Assembly: GCF_001579805.1 (NCBI RefSeq)
Contig: NZ_CP014546.1
Location: 496,001 to 560,000, forward strand
Reading direction: 5' to 3'
Origin: Pseudomonas azotoformans
GTDB lineage: Bacteria > Pseudomonadota > Gammaproteobacteria > Pseudomonadales > Pseudomonadaceae
Length of the DNA stretch: 64,000 bases
A model generated the notes under the pieces. That model did not search any database. It was not told the origin of the DNA and saw only the letters and a list, made by a program, of their open reading frames with translations. The translations under genes and the position numbers were made by a program. This document shows positions 32,875 to 42,717 of this stretch, piece after piece (position 1 is the first letter of the stretch; each line of letters starts with the position of its first letter).

Positions 32875-33288
32875 ATGAACGATACTATCGAACGTCTTGC
32901 CGACGGCACCTTGGTCTTTCTGCCGGAGCGACTCAATCGCGATCCTGCCGTATTACGCGGTTTGACCAATGATGAGATGTGGGTGGCGCTCGGTGCCGGC
33001 GCACTCGTCGGCCTGGTGCTGGGTGTTCCTCTGGCGATCGCCACCGCCTCCATTGCCGTGGCGCCAACCAGCATGATCGCTGGCATGGCACTGGTGTTAT
33101 TGGCCGGCGGCACGCTACTGCGTCGGGCCAAACGGGCCCGGCCCGAAACCTGGTTGTACCGCAAACTCGAATGGGTACTCGCCAGCCGTTGGCGCCTAGG
33201 TCGCGGCAGTTTGATCCTGCACTCCGGCGCCTGGACGGTTCGCCGTTCGCGTCGACTGCGCCCTGCTCTGTCCCGGTGGCAGCCATGA
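32875..33288 (+). CDS. TIGR03750-family conjugation protein (TraL-like)
   Basis: 137 residues with one or two central hydrophobic segments (WVALGAGALVGLVLGVPLAIATASIAVAP, SMIAGMALVLLAGGTLL), after a conserved opening ADGTLVFLPERLNRDPAVLRGLTNDEM. The C-terminus is arginine-rich and cytoplasmic. It corresponds in position and topology to F TraL, an inner-membrane component near the pilin. The stop overlaps the next start. Confidence 0.88.
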   Translation: MNDTIERLADGTLVFLPERLNRDPAVLRGLTNDEMWVALGAGALVGLVLGVPLAIATASIAVAPTSMIAGMALVLLAGGTLLRRAKRARPETWLYRKLEWVLASRWRLGRGSLILHSGAWTVRRSRRLRPALSRWQP

Positions 33289-33926
33289 GCCGATTTCGGA
33301 ACAAGGTGGATGCCCAACAGGCCCATATCTTCAGCCTGCGTCTGGCGGTAATGATCCTGGCCCTGGTTTGTGCCGGACTCTGGTATGGCTGGCGCTCAGC
33401 ACCGACCGATCTGACCGTGCATGTCCCCCCGGATCTGCGCTCGGGCAGCACGCGCAAGTGGTGGGATATACCCTCAGAGAATGTCTATGCCTTTGCCCTG
33501 TACATCTTCGGTCAGCTCAACCGCTGGCCCTCGGATGGCGAGCAGGATTATCGCCGCGCCATCTATGGTTTGCAGTCCTACCTGACACCCTCCTGCAAGG
33601 CGTTCCTTGATGGCGACTACGAGTACCGTAAGGCCGCCGGCGAACTGCGCCAGCGGGTGCGTGGCGTCTACGAAATTCTGGGTCGAGGCTACAGCGAAGA
33701 TCCGGAACTCCGGGTCAAGCAACTCGACCGCGACAGCTGGCTGGTCAAGCTCGACCTCAACGCCGATGAGTATTACGCCGCCGAACCGGTGAAACGGGTG
33801 GTGGTGCGTTATCCATTGCGCGTGGTGCGTTTTGATCTGGACCCCGAACGCAATAAGTGGGGGCTGGCACTCGATTGTTATCAGGGCACGCCGCAAAAAA
33901 TCTCCCTGCCTGGAGGTGCGCCATGA
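33285..33926 (+). CDS. TIGR03746-family conjugation protein (PFL_4703, TraE-like)
   Basis: 213 residues. The N-terminus is cytoplasmic (SRFRNKVDAQQAHI), followed by one membrane helix (FSLRLAVMILALVCAGLWYGW) and a periplasmic domain with VHVPPDLRSGSTRKWWDIPSENVYAFALYIFGQLNRW. This is the bitopic TraE/VirB8-like plan. ATG overlaps the preceding stop by four bases; a longer frame upstream is a shadow of the TIGR03750 gene. It ends overlapping the TIGR03749 gene. Confidence 0.9.
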   Translation: MSRFRNKVDAQQAHIFSLRLAVMILALVCAGLWYGWRSAPTDLTVHVPPDLRSGSTRKWWDIPSENVYAFALYIFGQLNRWPSDGEQDYRRAIYGLQSYLTPSCKAFLDGDYEYRKAAGELRQRVRGVYEILGRGYSEDPELRVKQLDRDSWLVKLDLNADEYYAAEPVKRVVVRYPLRVVRFDLDPERNKWGLALDCYQGTPQKISLPGGAP

Positions 33927-34735
33927 AGCGGATGTCTACCCTGGGACTCACCGTTGCACTGATGTTATGGGGAGCTGTAGCGCAGGCCATCGAGCTGATG
34001 CACTGGGAACGCCTCCCCCTCGCGGTCCCGCTGGTGATCAATCAGGAACGAGTGGTCTTTATCGATGAGGCTGTTCGCGTCGGTGTGCCCTCAACCCTGA
34101 CCGGCAAGCTGCGTGTGCAATCAACCGGCGGCACGCTGTACCTGCGCGCGTCGGAAGCCATTGCACCGACCCGACTGCAGCTGCAATCAGTCACGACGGG
34201 CGAGATCATCCTGCTGGATATCGCGGCCACGCCCGGCGATCAACCGCTGGAGCCCGTGCGTATTCTCAAGAATGCTCAGGTGCAAGCTACCGAGGCTGAA
34301 TCCAACACCGTCCCGGTTCCAGAACGTACACCGATCCCGGTCGCGTTGACGCGCTACGCCGCGCAAAGCCTGTACGCGCCGCTGCGCACCATGGAGTCCC
34401 TGCCCGGTGTACGCCGCGTCCCGCTCAAGGTGCGCACCGAACTGCCGACCCTGCTGCCCACCGAAAACGTGTCCAGCACGCCCATCGCCGCCTGGCGACT
34501 CGGTGATTACTGGGTGACGGCGGTGAAGTTGCGCAATCGTGGTCCAGAGACTCTGCAACTCGATCCACGTCGGCTTCAGGCTAAGCTGTTCGCCGCGGCC
34601 TTCCAGCATGCTTTCCTCGGGCCTGTCGGCGGCGCTGAAGACACCACGATTGCCTACCTCGTCACCCGCGGTGCCGGCCTCGAACACGCCGTGCTGCTTC
34701 CGCCCGTAGCGCGAGGTGCTGGCGATGAAGGCTAA
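33923..34735 (+). CDS. TIGR03749-family conjugation protein (PFL_4704, TraK-like)
   Basis: 270 residues with a signal peptide (MSTLGLTVALMLWGAVAQA). The mature part starts IELMHWERLPLAVPLVINQERVVFIDEAVRVGVP, which is the family hallmark, and is all-beta with a proline-rich middle. By order it is the analogue of F TraK / VirB9, an outer-membrane-core component. Overlaps on both sides indicate tight translational coupling with the TraE- and TraB-like genes. Confidence 0.9.
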   Translation: MKRMSTLGLTVALMLWGAVAQAIELMHWERLPLAVPLVINQERVVFIDEAVRVGVPSTLTGKLRVQSTGGTLYLRASEAIAPTRLQLQSVTTGEIILLDIAATPGDQPLEPVRILKNAQVQATEAESNTVPVPERTPIPVALTRYAAQSLYAPLRTMESLPGVRRVPLKVRTELPTLLPTENVSSTPIAAWRLGDYWVTAVKLRNRGPETLQLDPRRLQAKLFAAAFQHAFLGPVGGAEDTTIAYLVTRGAGLEHAVLLPPVARGAGDEG

Positions 34736-36164
34736 CGCATTGCTCAAATGGCTGGTACCGGCTGCGCTGCTGGCCGTTGTGTTGATCATCCTAAAAAGCT
34801 GGGTCGCGGGTGGCAGCACGCCCTCTCCAGAGAACCCAGTTGATCAGGGCAATATTCAGTTATCCGCCGAGCAAGCTAAGTCGCTCGGCATTGCTGGCGA
34901 TACGCCTCGCGACACGGTCGCCACCCTGGTCGGCCAGGTGAAGGCCATGCGCAGTGACATGCTCGGTTTGAAGAAACACAATGACTCATTACAGACGGAA
35001 AACAACCGCCTTCGCGAGCGGGAAAACAGTGTCGATTCGCGTATCCAGACGGCGCTTGGCAGCGTAACCCAGCAGGTCGACGAAGGCCGCCGCCAAGCCA
35101 ACGAGGCCCGGTTCAAAGCTGAACAAGACAGTCGTCAGGCTCGCGGTCTGCTGACGCAATTGCAGGACCAGTTGTCGGGGCTGACCGGCAAAGGCAAGGA
35201 TATGCCAATCGGATTGGGGCTTGAACCAAGCGACAGTGCCCAGTTCGAAGGGCGGCACTCTGCCAATGATGCGCTGCAGTGGATTGAGCCCTCGGATGCT
35301 CCGCCCACCGACGCCCGAGGCAAAACCAAGACCTCCTCCGCACTGAATCTGCCTACCGCTTTCAACTCACTGGAAGGCTTGAAAGATAACGCGATTGATC
35401 GCAGCCAGAAACAGCTACGTGCAGTCACCAAGGGTGAGCGTGACCTGACGCGATCCGTTGATCGTACCGAAGGCGTGAAGCCGGTCTACACGATCCCCGA
35501 AAACGCCACGCTGATGGGCTCGGTCGCCATGACCGCGCTGATCGGCCGAGTCCCGGTGGACGGCACCGTGAATGATCCCTATCCCTTCAAGGTGCTGATC
35601 GGCCCCGAGAACCTGACTGCCAACGGCATCGACCTGCCAGACGTCGCGGGTGCCGTGATGAGCGGCACGGCGTCCGGTGACTGGACCCTGTCTTGCGTAC
35701 GCGGACAGGTCGAGTCAATCACCTTTGTGTTTACCGATGGCACCATCCGCACGGTGCCTCAGCCGAAGGCGGTCGCCAGCCGCACTGCCTCCACCACCCA
35801 GAGCTCAAGCAGCGACAAGATCCGTGGTGGACTCGGTTACCTGTCCGATCCGTATGGCATTCCTTGCATTGCCGGCGAGCGCCGCTCGAACGCTCAGCAA
35901 TACCTCGGCAGCCAGAGCCTGATCACTGCCGCCGGCGCCGGTGTCGCCGCCCTGCTCGGGGATGAGCGGAACAACAGCAGCGTGATCAGTTCAGGCGGCA
36001 GTACCCTCGGGGTCACCAGTAGCAGTGGCAACAGCGCGCTGAATTCAATCCTCAGTGGTGGGGTCAGCGACATCCGCGAGTGGGTCAACAAACTCTATGG
36101 CGAGGCCTTTGCTGCCGTGTACGTGCCACCGGCCCGCCCAAGTCGCACTACACCTCGACCATGA
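34725..36164 (+). CDS. TIGR03752-family conjugation protein (PFL_4705, TraB-like)
   Basis: 479 residues. One N-terminal membrane helix (LVPAALLAVVLIILKSWVAG) is followed by a coiled coil (about 65-145, GLKKHNDSLQTENNRLRERENSVDSRI and on) and a C-terminal VirB10/TraB-like beta domain (TLMGSVAMTALIGRVPVDGTVNDPYPFKVLIG, IPCIAGERRSNAQQYLGS). A Ser/Gly-rich stretch near residue 420 is low complexity. The plan is the channel scaffold that spans both membranes. The ATG used has GAGG nearby and lies 11 bases inside the end of the previous gene. Confidence 0.92.
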   Translation: MKANALLKWLVPAALLAVVLIILKSWVAGGSTPSPENPVDQGNIQLSAEQAKSLGIAGDTPRDTVATLVGQVKAMRSDMLGLKKHNDSLQTENNRLRERENSVDSRIQTALGSVTQQVDEGRRQANEARFKAEQDSRQARGLLTQLQDQLSGLTGKGKDMPIGLGLEPSDSAQFEGRHSANDALQWIEPSDAPPTDARGKTKTSSALNLPTAFNSLEGLKDNAIDRSQKQLRAVTKGERDLTRSVDRTEGVKPVYTIPENATLMGSVAMTALIGRVPVDGTVNDPYPFKVLIGPENLTANGIDLPDVAGAVMSGTASGDWTLSCVRGQVESITFVFTDGTIRTVPQPKAVASRTASTTQSSSSDKIRGGLGYLSDPYGIPCIAGERRSNAQQYLGSQSLITAAGAGVAALLGDERNNSSVISSGGSTLGVTSSSGNSALNSILSGGVSDIREWVNKLYGEAFAAVYVPPARPSRTTPRP

Positions 36165-36205
36165 GATCACCATCGACTACGAGCCCAAGGGCCGGAGTGT
36201 TCGCC

Positions 36206-36622
36206 ATGAAAAAGACCATGCTTCTCTGCCTGACCTGGATTAGCTTGCTCTGCTGGGTCCTGACGGGGTGTTCCACCGACAAGGACACGCTTTTGCCCCA
36301 TGGCGAGCAAACCATGCTGGACATCTGGAACGGTGCCGGTTCGCAAGGCACTCAGCAGCAACTGCTGGATGCTCGGCAGCAGTTACGGCGTCCGCTGGTC
36401 CAGGCAGATTTCTCCGCCTCACTCCAAGAACCGTATACGCGCACAGCGACGAACGAGATCCGTAACCTGTTCCCGCGCCTGCCCAATCCCGATCTGGTGC
36501 TGTACGTGTATCCGCACCTAAGCGGTACCGAGCAGGCACCGGTCCCGGGCTACTCCACCGTTTTTCCGTTTTACCAACGCGTGCAGTACGCATTGCCGGG
36601 TGAACGTCAGGAAGACTTGTAG
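36206..36622 (+). CDS. TIGR03751-family conjugation lipoprotein (TraV-like)
   Basis: 138 residues. The lipoprotein signal is clear: KKTMLLCLTWISLLCWVLTGCSTDK, with lipobox LTGC and Cys near residue 22. The mature domain contains PLVQADFSASLQEPYTRTATNEIRNLFPRLPNPDLVLYVYPHL. It is the VirB7/TraV position of the outer-membrane core. GGAG precedes the ATG. The stop TAG shares a base with the GTG of the next gene. Confidence 0.9.
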   Translation: MKKTMLLCLTWISLLCWVLTGCSTDKDTLLPHGEQTMLDIWNGAGSQGTQQQLLDARQQLRRPLVQADFSASLQEPYTRTATNEIRNLFPRLPNPDLVLYVYPHLSGTEQAPVPGYSTVFPFYQRVQYALPGERQEDL

Positions 36623-39372
36623 TGCGTACCGGCGATTCGGGGAACCGAACTCCTGCGTGGAAAGCTTGGCGCAATCCATTGCGCCCTCGCGCGGCCTTGG
36701 CTGATGAAGCCGCAATGTACGCGCACAACCCCAGTTTCACCGATCACCTGCCTTGGGTCGAATACCTCGACACCGAACAGTGTTTTCTGCTCGATGACAA
36801 TCGCTCGGTGGGTGCACTGTTCGAGTTGCTGCCCATCGGCACTGAAGGGCGCGAACCCGATTGGTTGATGGCGGCCCGCGACGCCCTCGAAGATGCCCTG
36901 CAGGATAGCTTTGACGAGCTGGATCAAGCGCCTTGGGTAGCGCAGTTTTTCTGCCAGGACGACAACGACTTCACCCCCTACCTGACCCGGTTCACCGACT
37001 ATATCCAAGATAGGGCACGAGGCACGGTCTTCACCGAGGCATATTTGGAGCTCAGCCGCCATCATCTGAAGGCCATCGCCAAACCCGGTGGCCTGTTCGA
37101 AGATAAGGTGGTCACGCGCCTACCCTGGCGTGGCAACAACCGCCGGGTACGCATGGTGGTCTATCGCTGGCTTGAGTCTAACGCTGAGGAGATGGGACTC
37201 ACCCCGGTGCAATCCCTGCAACAGGCTTGCGAACGTATCCGTGCTTCGTTGCAGGCGTGCGGGGTGCACTCAACGCGAGTCGATGGCCGAGGTCTGTATG
37301 CCTGGTTATTGCCCTGGTTCAATCCGGCACCCAGGCTCACTGATGAAGCGCCCGAGGAGTTCTATCGCCGCGTGGCCTATCCGGAGTCGGGCGAAGACGA
37401 GTCGCTGGAGCTGCCCTTCGATCATGACTTCGCCGAGCGGCTGTTCTTCAATGAGCCGTGTTCGGATGTCCAACGCGGACTCTGGTACTTCGACGGCCAA
37501 CCCCATCGCGTCATGGTGGTGGACAAGCTGCGCCGGGCACCGTCGATTGGTCAACTCACCGGAGAAACCCGTAAGGGCGACGCAGTCAATGCCCTGTTCG
37601 ACCAGTTACCTGAAGGCACGGTGATGAGTCTGACCTTGGTGGTAAAACCGCAGGATGTGCTCGAAGACCAGTTAAACCGATTGGATCGCAAAGCCATCGG
37701 TGAAAACCTGGCCTCGACCCAGACCCGTCAGGATGTCGAAGAGGCTCGCGCGATCATCGGCCGCCAGCACAAGCTGTACCGAGGCACACTGGCGTTTTAC
37801 GTACGCGGTCACGATGAACAGCAATTGCACCAGAGCTCGGTCAGACTTGCCAACGCGCTGTTGGGCGCAGGGCTGCAACCGGTGCGCGAAGGCGATGAAG
37901 TCGCCGCCTGCAACAGTTACCTGCGTTGGTTGCCGATGGCTTACAACCCGGCCCGCGACACACGAAACTGGTACACCCGCCTGATGTTTGCCCAGCACCT
38001 GGCGAATCTGGTTCCGGTCTGGGGCCGCAGCACCGGCACCGGCCACCCGGGCATCACCCTGTTCAACCGTGGTGGCTCGCTGTTAAGTTTTGATCCTTTG
38101 TCCCGTCTAGACCGGGCCATGAACGGCCATCTGCTGTTGTTCGGCCCCACCGGCGCCGGCAAGTCGGCCACCCTGGTCACCCTGCTGATGCAGGTCATGG
38201 CCGTGTACCGCCCTCGCTTATTTATCGTCGAAGCCGGCAATTCGTTTGGTTTGCAGGGTGACTACTTCGCGACACAGGGCCTGTCGGTCAACAAGGTCCA
38301 ATTGAAACCTGGCGCCTCGGTCAGTCTCGCTCCGTTCGCCGAAGCCTGGCGCCTGGTCGAGCAGCCGGATCAGGTGGCGAGTCTGTCGATCGATGAGCTG
38401 GACGATGAGTCGGTAGCCAGTCGCGAGGACCAGCGCGATGTTCTCGGCGAACTGGAAATCACTGCCCGTCTGATGATCACCGGCGGCGAGGCCAAAGAAG
38501 AAGCGCGCCTGAGTCGAGCCGATCGCAGCTTGATCCGCGAGTGCATTCTCGATGCGGCGCAGACCTGCGTCGCCGCGAGCCGTCAGGTGCTGAGCCGCGA
38601 CGTGCGCGACGCCTTGCTGCGCGTTGCCTCCGACCCGCACTTGCCGGAGAAACGTCGTGAGCGTGCCCAGGAAATGGGCGAGTCCATCGACCTGTTTTGC
38701 CAAGGTTTCGAGGGTGCACTGTTCGATCGCGAGGGTACGCCTTGGCCCGAGAGCGATGTGACCATTGTCGACCTGGCCACTTACGCGCGCGAAGGCTACG
38801 AGGCACAGATGTCCATCAGCTACATCAGCTTGATGAACACCGTGAACAACCTCGCCGAGCGCGATCAGTATTTGGGGCGGCCGATCATCATGGTCACCGA
38901 TGAGGGCCATATCATCACCAAAAACCCGCTGCTGGCGCCCTTTGTGGTCAAGGGCACAAAGATGTGGCGCAAACTTGGCGCCTGGTTCTGGCTCGCCACG
39001 CAAAACCTCGCCGACTTTCCCACTGCCGCGCAGACCATGCTCAACATGATCGAATGGTGGATTTGTTTGAACATGCCGCCGGCGGAAATCGAAGAAATTG
39101 CTCGCTTCAAGAAGCTTTCGCCGGCACAGAAAGACCTGTTGCTCTCCGCCAGCAAGGAACCGGGTAAATACACCGAAGGAGTCGTGCTGTCGAAGAAGCT
39201 CGAAACGCTGTTTCGGGCCGTACCGCCTAGTCTTTATCTCGCCTTGGCCATGACGGAGCCCGAGGAAAAAGCCGAGCGCTGGATCTTAATGCAGAAATAC
39301 AAATGCTCAGAACTGGAAGCAGTTTATCGCGTTGCCAAAAACATGGACACGAAGCGAGAGCTCAATATGTAA
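36622..39372 (+). CDS. traC: Conjugation ATPase TraC / VirB4 (TIGR03744, PFL_4706)
   Basis: 916-residue cytoplasmic ATPase. Walker A is LFGPTGAGKSATLVTLL near residue 508 and Walker B IIMVTDEGHIITKNPLL near 755, followed by the arginine-finger region WFWLATQNLADFPTAAQTML. The N-terminal 450 residues are the VirB4/TraC-specific portion. It energises pilus assembly and DNA export. The GTG overlapping the previous stop is the annotated start; ATG at 36716 (MYAHNPSF) is an alternative and would remove 31 residues of low family character. It is the last gene before cargo block 2. Confidence 0.95.
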   Translation: MRTGDSGNRTPAWKAWRNPLRPRAALADEAAMYAHNPSFTDHLPWVEYLDTEQCFLLDDNRSVGALFELLPIGTEGREPDWLMAARDALEDALQDSFDELDQAPWVAQFFCQDDNDFTPYLTRFTDYIQDRARGTVFTEAYLELSRHHLKAIAKPGGLFEDKVVTRLPWRGNNRRVRMVVYRWLESNAEEMGLTPVQSLQQACERIRASLQACGVHSTRVDGRGLYAWLLPWFNPAPRLTDEAPEEFYRRVAYPESGEDESLELPFDHDFAERLFFNEPCSDVQRGLWYFDGQPHRVMVVDKLRRAPSIGQLTGETRKGDAVNALFDQLPEGTVMSLTLVVKPQDVLEDQLNRLDRKAIGENLASTQTRQDVEEARAIIGRQHKLYRGTLAFYVRGHDEQQLHQSSVRLANALLGAGLQPVREGDEVAACNSYLRWLPMAYNPARDTRNWYTRLMFAQHLANLVPVWGRSTGTGHPGITLFNRGGSLLSFDPLSRLDRAMNGHLLLFGPTGAGKSATLVTLLMQVMAVYRPRLFIVEAGNSFGLQGDYFATQGLSVNKVQLKPGASVSLAPFAEAWRLVEQPDQVASLSIDELDDESVASREDQRDVLGELEITARLMITGGEAKEEARLSRADRSLIRECILDAAQTCVAASRQVLSRDVRDALLRVASDPHLPEKRRERAQEMGESIDLFCQGFEGALFDREGTPWPESDVTIVDLATYAREGYEAQMSISYISLMNTVNNLAERDQYLGRPIIMVTDEGHIITKNPLLAPFVVKGTKMWRKLGAWFWLATQNLADFPTAAQTMLNMIEWWICLNMPPAEIEEIARFKKLSPAQKDLLLSASKEPGKYTEGVVLSKKLETLFRAVPPSLYLALAMTEPEEKAERWILMQKYKCSELEAVYRVAKNMDTKRELNM

Positions 39373-39850
39373 CTTTCACCCTATACAGTTTTAACGCCCA
39401 GCTATTATAACAACAGAGAACCAGAGCCACCTTATAAATAAATTCCATCTACCAATCATCTAGCTAATCACACTTAAAAACTGAAACCACCTAATAATCA
39501 AGCGAAACAAAAAATCAACTTAGATAAGAAATACGCATCATCCTGCCTTATATTCCCACACCAGCAACACAACCGACAAAATTGACACAAGCAAAACAAC
39601 AAGCAAAAGAAAAACTTTAAGCCACATACATTAAGCCAATACTTTCAAATAAATTATATACCAACACAAACTAGCACCCAACTACCACTTCTGGCTTCGA
39701 ACTCTCGATTAATTCAAGGCAATTCAGAGATCATTCTGACGATGTTATGGTCTGGATCTACGTTCCCACATGAAGGTTGTTGGACTTGCGCTCTGGAGGC
39801 TTTTGACATTAACTCAGTAGAGATACAGAGAAAAGGAAAAATTGCTCACC
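39373..39850. other. AT-rich gap at the start of cargo block 2
   Basis: About 480 bases of very low GC directly after traC, with no gene, terminator hairpin or repeat that I can support. The compositional step at the traC stop marks the left edge of a foreign insertion. Confidence 0.5.
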
Positions 39851-42043
39851 ATGGGCCATCATACTTGCATAAGCCTCAGTCAAATTGTGACCGCGATCAA
39901 AGGCCGCGACGATTGGCTGCAGATCCTCCAAGGCTATCGCAATACAGACCGCATGCCTAAGGCTAATGGGAAAGCGCATCAAGAGCTAGCCAAGACAATC
40001 CAGACTGAGTCCGCTCGCGGTCGTTCTGGAGCAGCCATTGCTGCGGCACGAGTCGGCACCTTCCTCGATTCTAAAGCATTTCTACGCAATGCCAGACATA
40101 TTGGTAGTTTCCGTGCTTCAAGGCTCTACTTCCAATCAAATCCACTATCTAAAGTTGTACATTCGCTTTTAACAGACGCCGAAGCCTTAAAAATATCAAT
40201 ATCTGATCGCGAATACTTACAGTCGGTGAAAAACCTTCTAACATTAAGTATTGAAGCCAGCAACCTTCGAACCTCTCTTCTTAGCAAGCTCCGACTTCAT
40301 CGAAACACCATCCTAAAATCTTGTTTAGTTTACGTTGATCGAAAATTTAGACCTTCAGTCTACGACCAGCAAACGGAAGAAGAAGCTCTGACCGAACACT
40401 TTAGCCATCCAAAGCAAATTTCCAGGGAAGAATATGCTGAAGCACTTTCTTTAGTAACAGCCATGCTTCATGCGGTTGTAGGCCTAAGCCAAAGCATGAC
40501 AATTTCTATAGACGAGACACTGATCCGAAACGGATACTGCGAACACGTGTTACGTAACGCAAACAAACTCATAAAACTTCGCGAGGCGGAGCTACTTCTA
40601 GACTGCTTTCCCTATCGCGCAATCACTACTACAGACGGGGTACTTGTTGAAGCATTTGAGGACACGTTCGAACCTTCGGTCAGTCTCGGCTACATACAAA
40701 TGGAGCAGCAGTTACGCATACGGCACCAAGATGCAGAAGAGGCAACTGAAAAAGTCTTTGGTCTAAGTGATCTCGCGAGAGACTTTTACCGCAAAGTAGG
40801 CTCACAGTTCATTTCACGCAAACGAAAACCGATCGACCGATATGTACTGGAAGTTCCATTGGCCCCGCCTTTTCTAAACCTGATCAAAAATCCCAACTGG
40901 TACCGAGAGGAGTACATGTATTTGCTCGGAATGGCCAATGACGCTTTTAATACCATCGAATGGGTTGAAAATGCGACGGTAGTCGAGGACATCACCGTCC
41001 GCGACCTTATGGTGGTCCAACGACTGTTCTCCCTCTTGGCAAAAGTTTTTTTCCACGCACTCGATCGCTTAGACGACAATGGAAATGCATTAGATATGCG
41101 GTCTCGAATACCTGTATACAAAGAGTTAAAACTCCTTGAGACTTTAGCAATCATCTTCAATGATAAAACGAAGGCGAAGCGAGTTCTAAAGCTTTTGAGC
41201 TATGACCCTAATCAAAATAAATATTTCGACTTACAATATACACCCCTGCTCAAACTTGGTTCTTATTACTTGTTTCCTATGGGTGTATTTTCTTCGTCAG
41301 ACTTGGTACGTGGAGTCATGTACAATGCAAACACCAGACTTCTTCCCGTAGATGGTTCCGATCCGATGCAAGATGCTTTGGAGACAGCACTACGGCGGCG
41401 GGGCTTTCTAGTTGCCACAAACATCAAACGAAAATCGAACGGGACAGAACTTGAGATAGACATTCTTGCCATGGCTAATGGGCACCTCTTCGTCTTCGAA
41501 TGCAAGAATGCATTTCACCCCTGCAACATGCACGAACTAAGGGGAAGTTACGACCATATCGTTAAGGCAGGGAAGCAGCTTTCTCGATCAGCTAGTTGGT
41601 TTTCCGACCCAATCGAACAGAGACAAATTTTTAGACAACTAGGTTGGCCAACCCACACAACTGACTCAATAGGCACCTGCATTGCAACCGCCAACCGCCT
41701 CTTCAACGGTCACCTTGTTGATGGCCATCCGGTTCGACAAGCACACGAAATCCTCAACTTTCTGAATGAAGGTAAACTCCGTACGACAGAGAGAGATTAC
41801 CGTCTCTGGCTTTCGTCCACTTTCTGCCCCACTGATTTACACGATTATTTGGGTAATGCTGGCTACGTGGCTGACATTTTCGCTTGCATGGAACCAACCA
41901 TTTATAGCCATAACTTTGGTGAAAAAATTAACCTGCAGCTTCGTTTGTTTGGACTCAATCAGCTCAAGCTACAAACGCTGCTACAAAATCAATACTCTCC
42001 CTTTGAATCCATTGAAGAAACAACACCTATGGAAAATGATTAA
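39851..42043 (+). CDS. Large cargo protein with PD-(D/E)XK nuclease signature
   Basis: 730 residues. The C-terminal third, near residues 520-560, carries the restriction-endonuclease-like core: ALETALRRRGFLVATNI, then ELEIDILAMANG, then HLFVFECKNAFHP. That is a glutamate in the first helix, an aspartate, and ExK. The first 500 residues are helical and unrecognised. There is no membrane helix. Start: ATG 39851 chosen; a TTG at 39842 is nearer the AAGGA site and equally possible. Low GC and sole gene of its direction in the block imply horizontal cargo. A role in DNA cleavage, perhaps anti-phage, is inferred from the catalytic core only. Confidence 0.8.
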   Translation: MGHHTCISLSQIVTAIKGRDDWLQILQGYRNTDRMPKANGKAHQELAKTIQTESARGRSGAAIAAARVGTFLDSKAFLRNARHIGSFRASRLYFQSNPLSKVVHSLLTDAEALKISISDREYLQSVKNLLTLSIEASNLRTSLLSKLRLHRNTILKSCLVYVDRKFRPSVYDQQTEEEALTEHFSHPKQISREEYAEALSLVTAMLHAVVGLSQSMTISIDETLIRNGYCEHVLRNANKLIKLREAELLLDCFPYRAITTTDGVLVEAFEDTFEPSVSLGYIQMEQQLRIRHQDAEEATEKVFGLSDLARDFYRKVGSQFISRKRKPIDRYVLEVPLAPPFLNLIKNPNWYREEYMYLLGMANDAFNTIEWVENATVVEDITVRDLMVVQRLFSLLAKVFFHALDRLDDNGNALDMRSRIPVYKELKLLETLAIIFNDKTKAKRVLKLLSYDPNQNKYFDLQYTPLLKLGSYYLFPMGVFSSSDLVRGVMYNANTRLLPVDGSDPMQDALETALRRRGFLVATNIKRKSNGTELEIDILAMANGHLFVFECKNAFHPCNMHELRGSYDHIVKAGKQLSRSASWFSDPIEQRQIFRQLGWPTHTTDSIGTCIATANRLFNGHLVDGHPVRQAHEILNFLNEGKLRTTERDYRLWLSSTFCPTDLHDYLGNAGYVADIFACMEPTIYSHNFGEKINLQLRLFGLNQLKLQTLLQNQYSPFESIEETTPMEND

Positions 42044-42296
42044 AGAGGGCTTTTCGCAAGAAATATTAGACCCATACTCTCTTACGCGTCATTGGGCGGC
42101 CAACTTCACCTGATCATCCGATTGCAACCTAGAGATTGCATCTCAAGGGGTATCATCACTTGACGTGCGGACGTACAGCAATGCTGTAGCCTCGTCGTCC
42201 GATGTTGCGTCAATCTGAATACGCAGAACCTGGTCACACTAAATAGTCGTAATTCAGCACCATTCTCATGGATGCTGCGAGGCACGAAATGGTGAC

Positions 42297-42548
42297 TTAA
42301 GGCCTACAGAGCCGCTGCTGAATTCTCAACAAGAATCCGGCCTCAAACGCATCTTGGCAGTCACCGGCAGGGAAGGTTTTGCGGGTTTGCGCCAGTTCCC
42401 ACCACAGTGGAATCTCACCGGGCGTATCAAGCCAAGCCTGAGCGCATTGCACGCCACGTTCGATCATCGGGGCAAATTCGCTGCCCCAAGGCGTCAGAAG
42501 ACTTGGGCAACCATCCGCCGCCGGAATTGAAATGTAGTTTTCGTCCAT
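42297..42548 (-). CDS. Small hypothetical ICE protein
   Basis: 83 residues, starting MDENYISIPAADGCPSLLTPWGSEF. It is rich in tryptophan and cysteine and ends FLLRIQQRLCRP. It has GC content like the ICE backbone rather than like the preceding cargo gene. It is divergent from the Xre regulator gene, so the 42549-42717 gap may hold both promoters. No family is recognised. Confidence 0.65.
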   Translation of the reverse strand: MDENYISIPAADGCPSLLTPWGSEFAPMIERGVQCAQAWLDTPGEIPLWWELAQTRKTFPAGDCQDAFEAGFLLRIQQRLCRP

Positions 42549-42702
42549 ACACACCCTAAATGTCTGATTGATTGTTAGGCGTGGAATCCAGCCATGAAAA
42601 GCTTAACGACACCAAATGAACGCTCGATAACAGGCCTGAACACAAAATGGCCTAGATCAATGCCAATGTAGACTATATCCCGTGGATTGAGAGTCCCTCA
42701 AG

Positions 42703-42715
42703 GCGCAATTTGCGC
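42703..42715. promoter_or_regulatory. Palindrome at the xre start, possible autoregulatory operator
   Basis: GCGCAA, T, TTGCGC ends two bases before the ATG of the Xre regulator. A TATA-like stretch (CTATAT) lies about 25 bases further upstream. The position suggests repression of the regulator's own gene. Confidence 0.45.
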
Positions 42716-42717
42716 GC

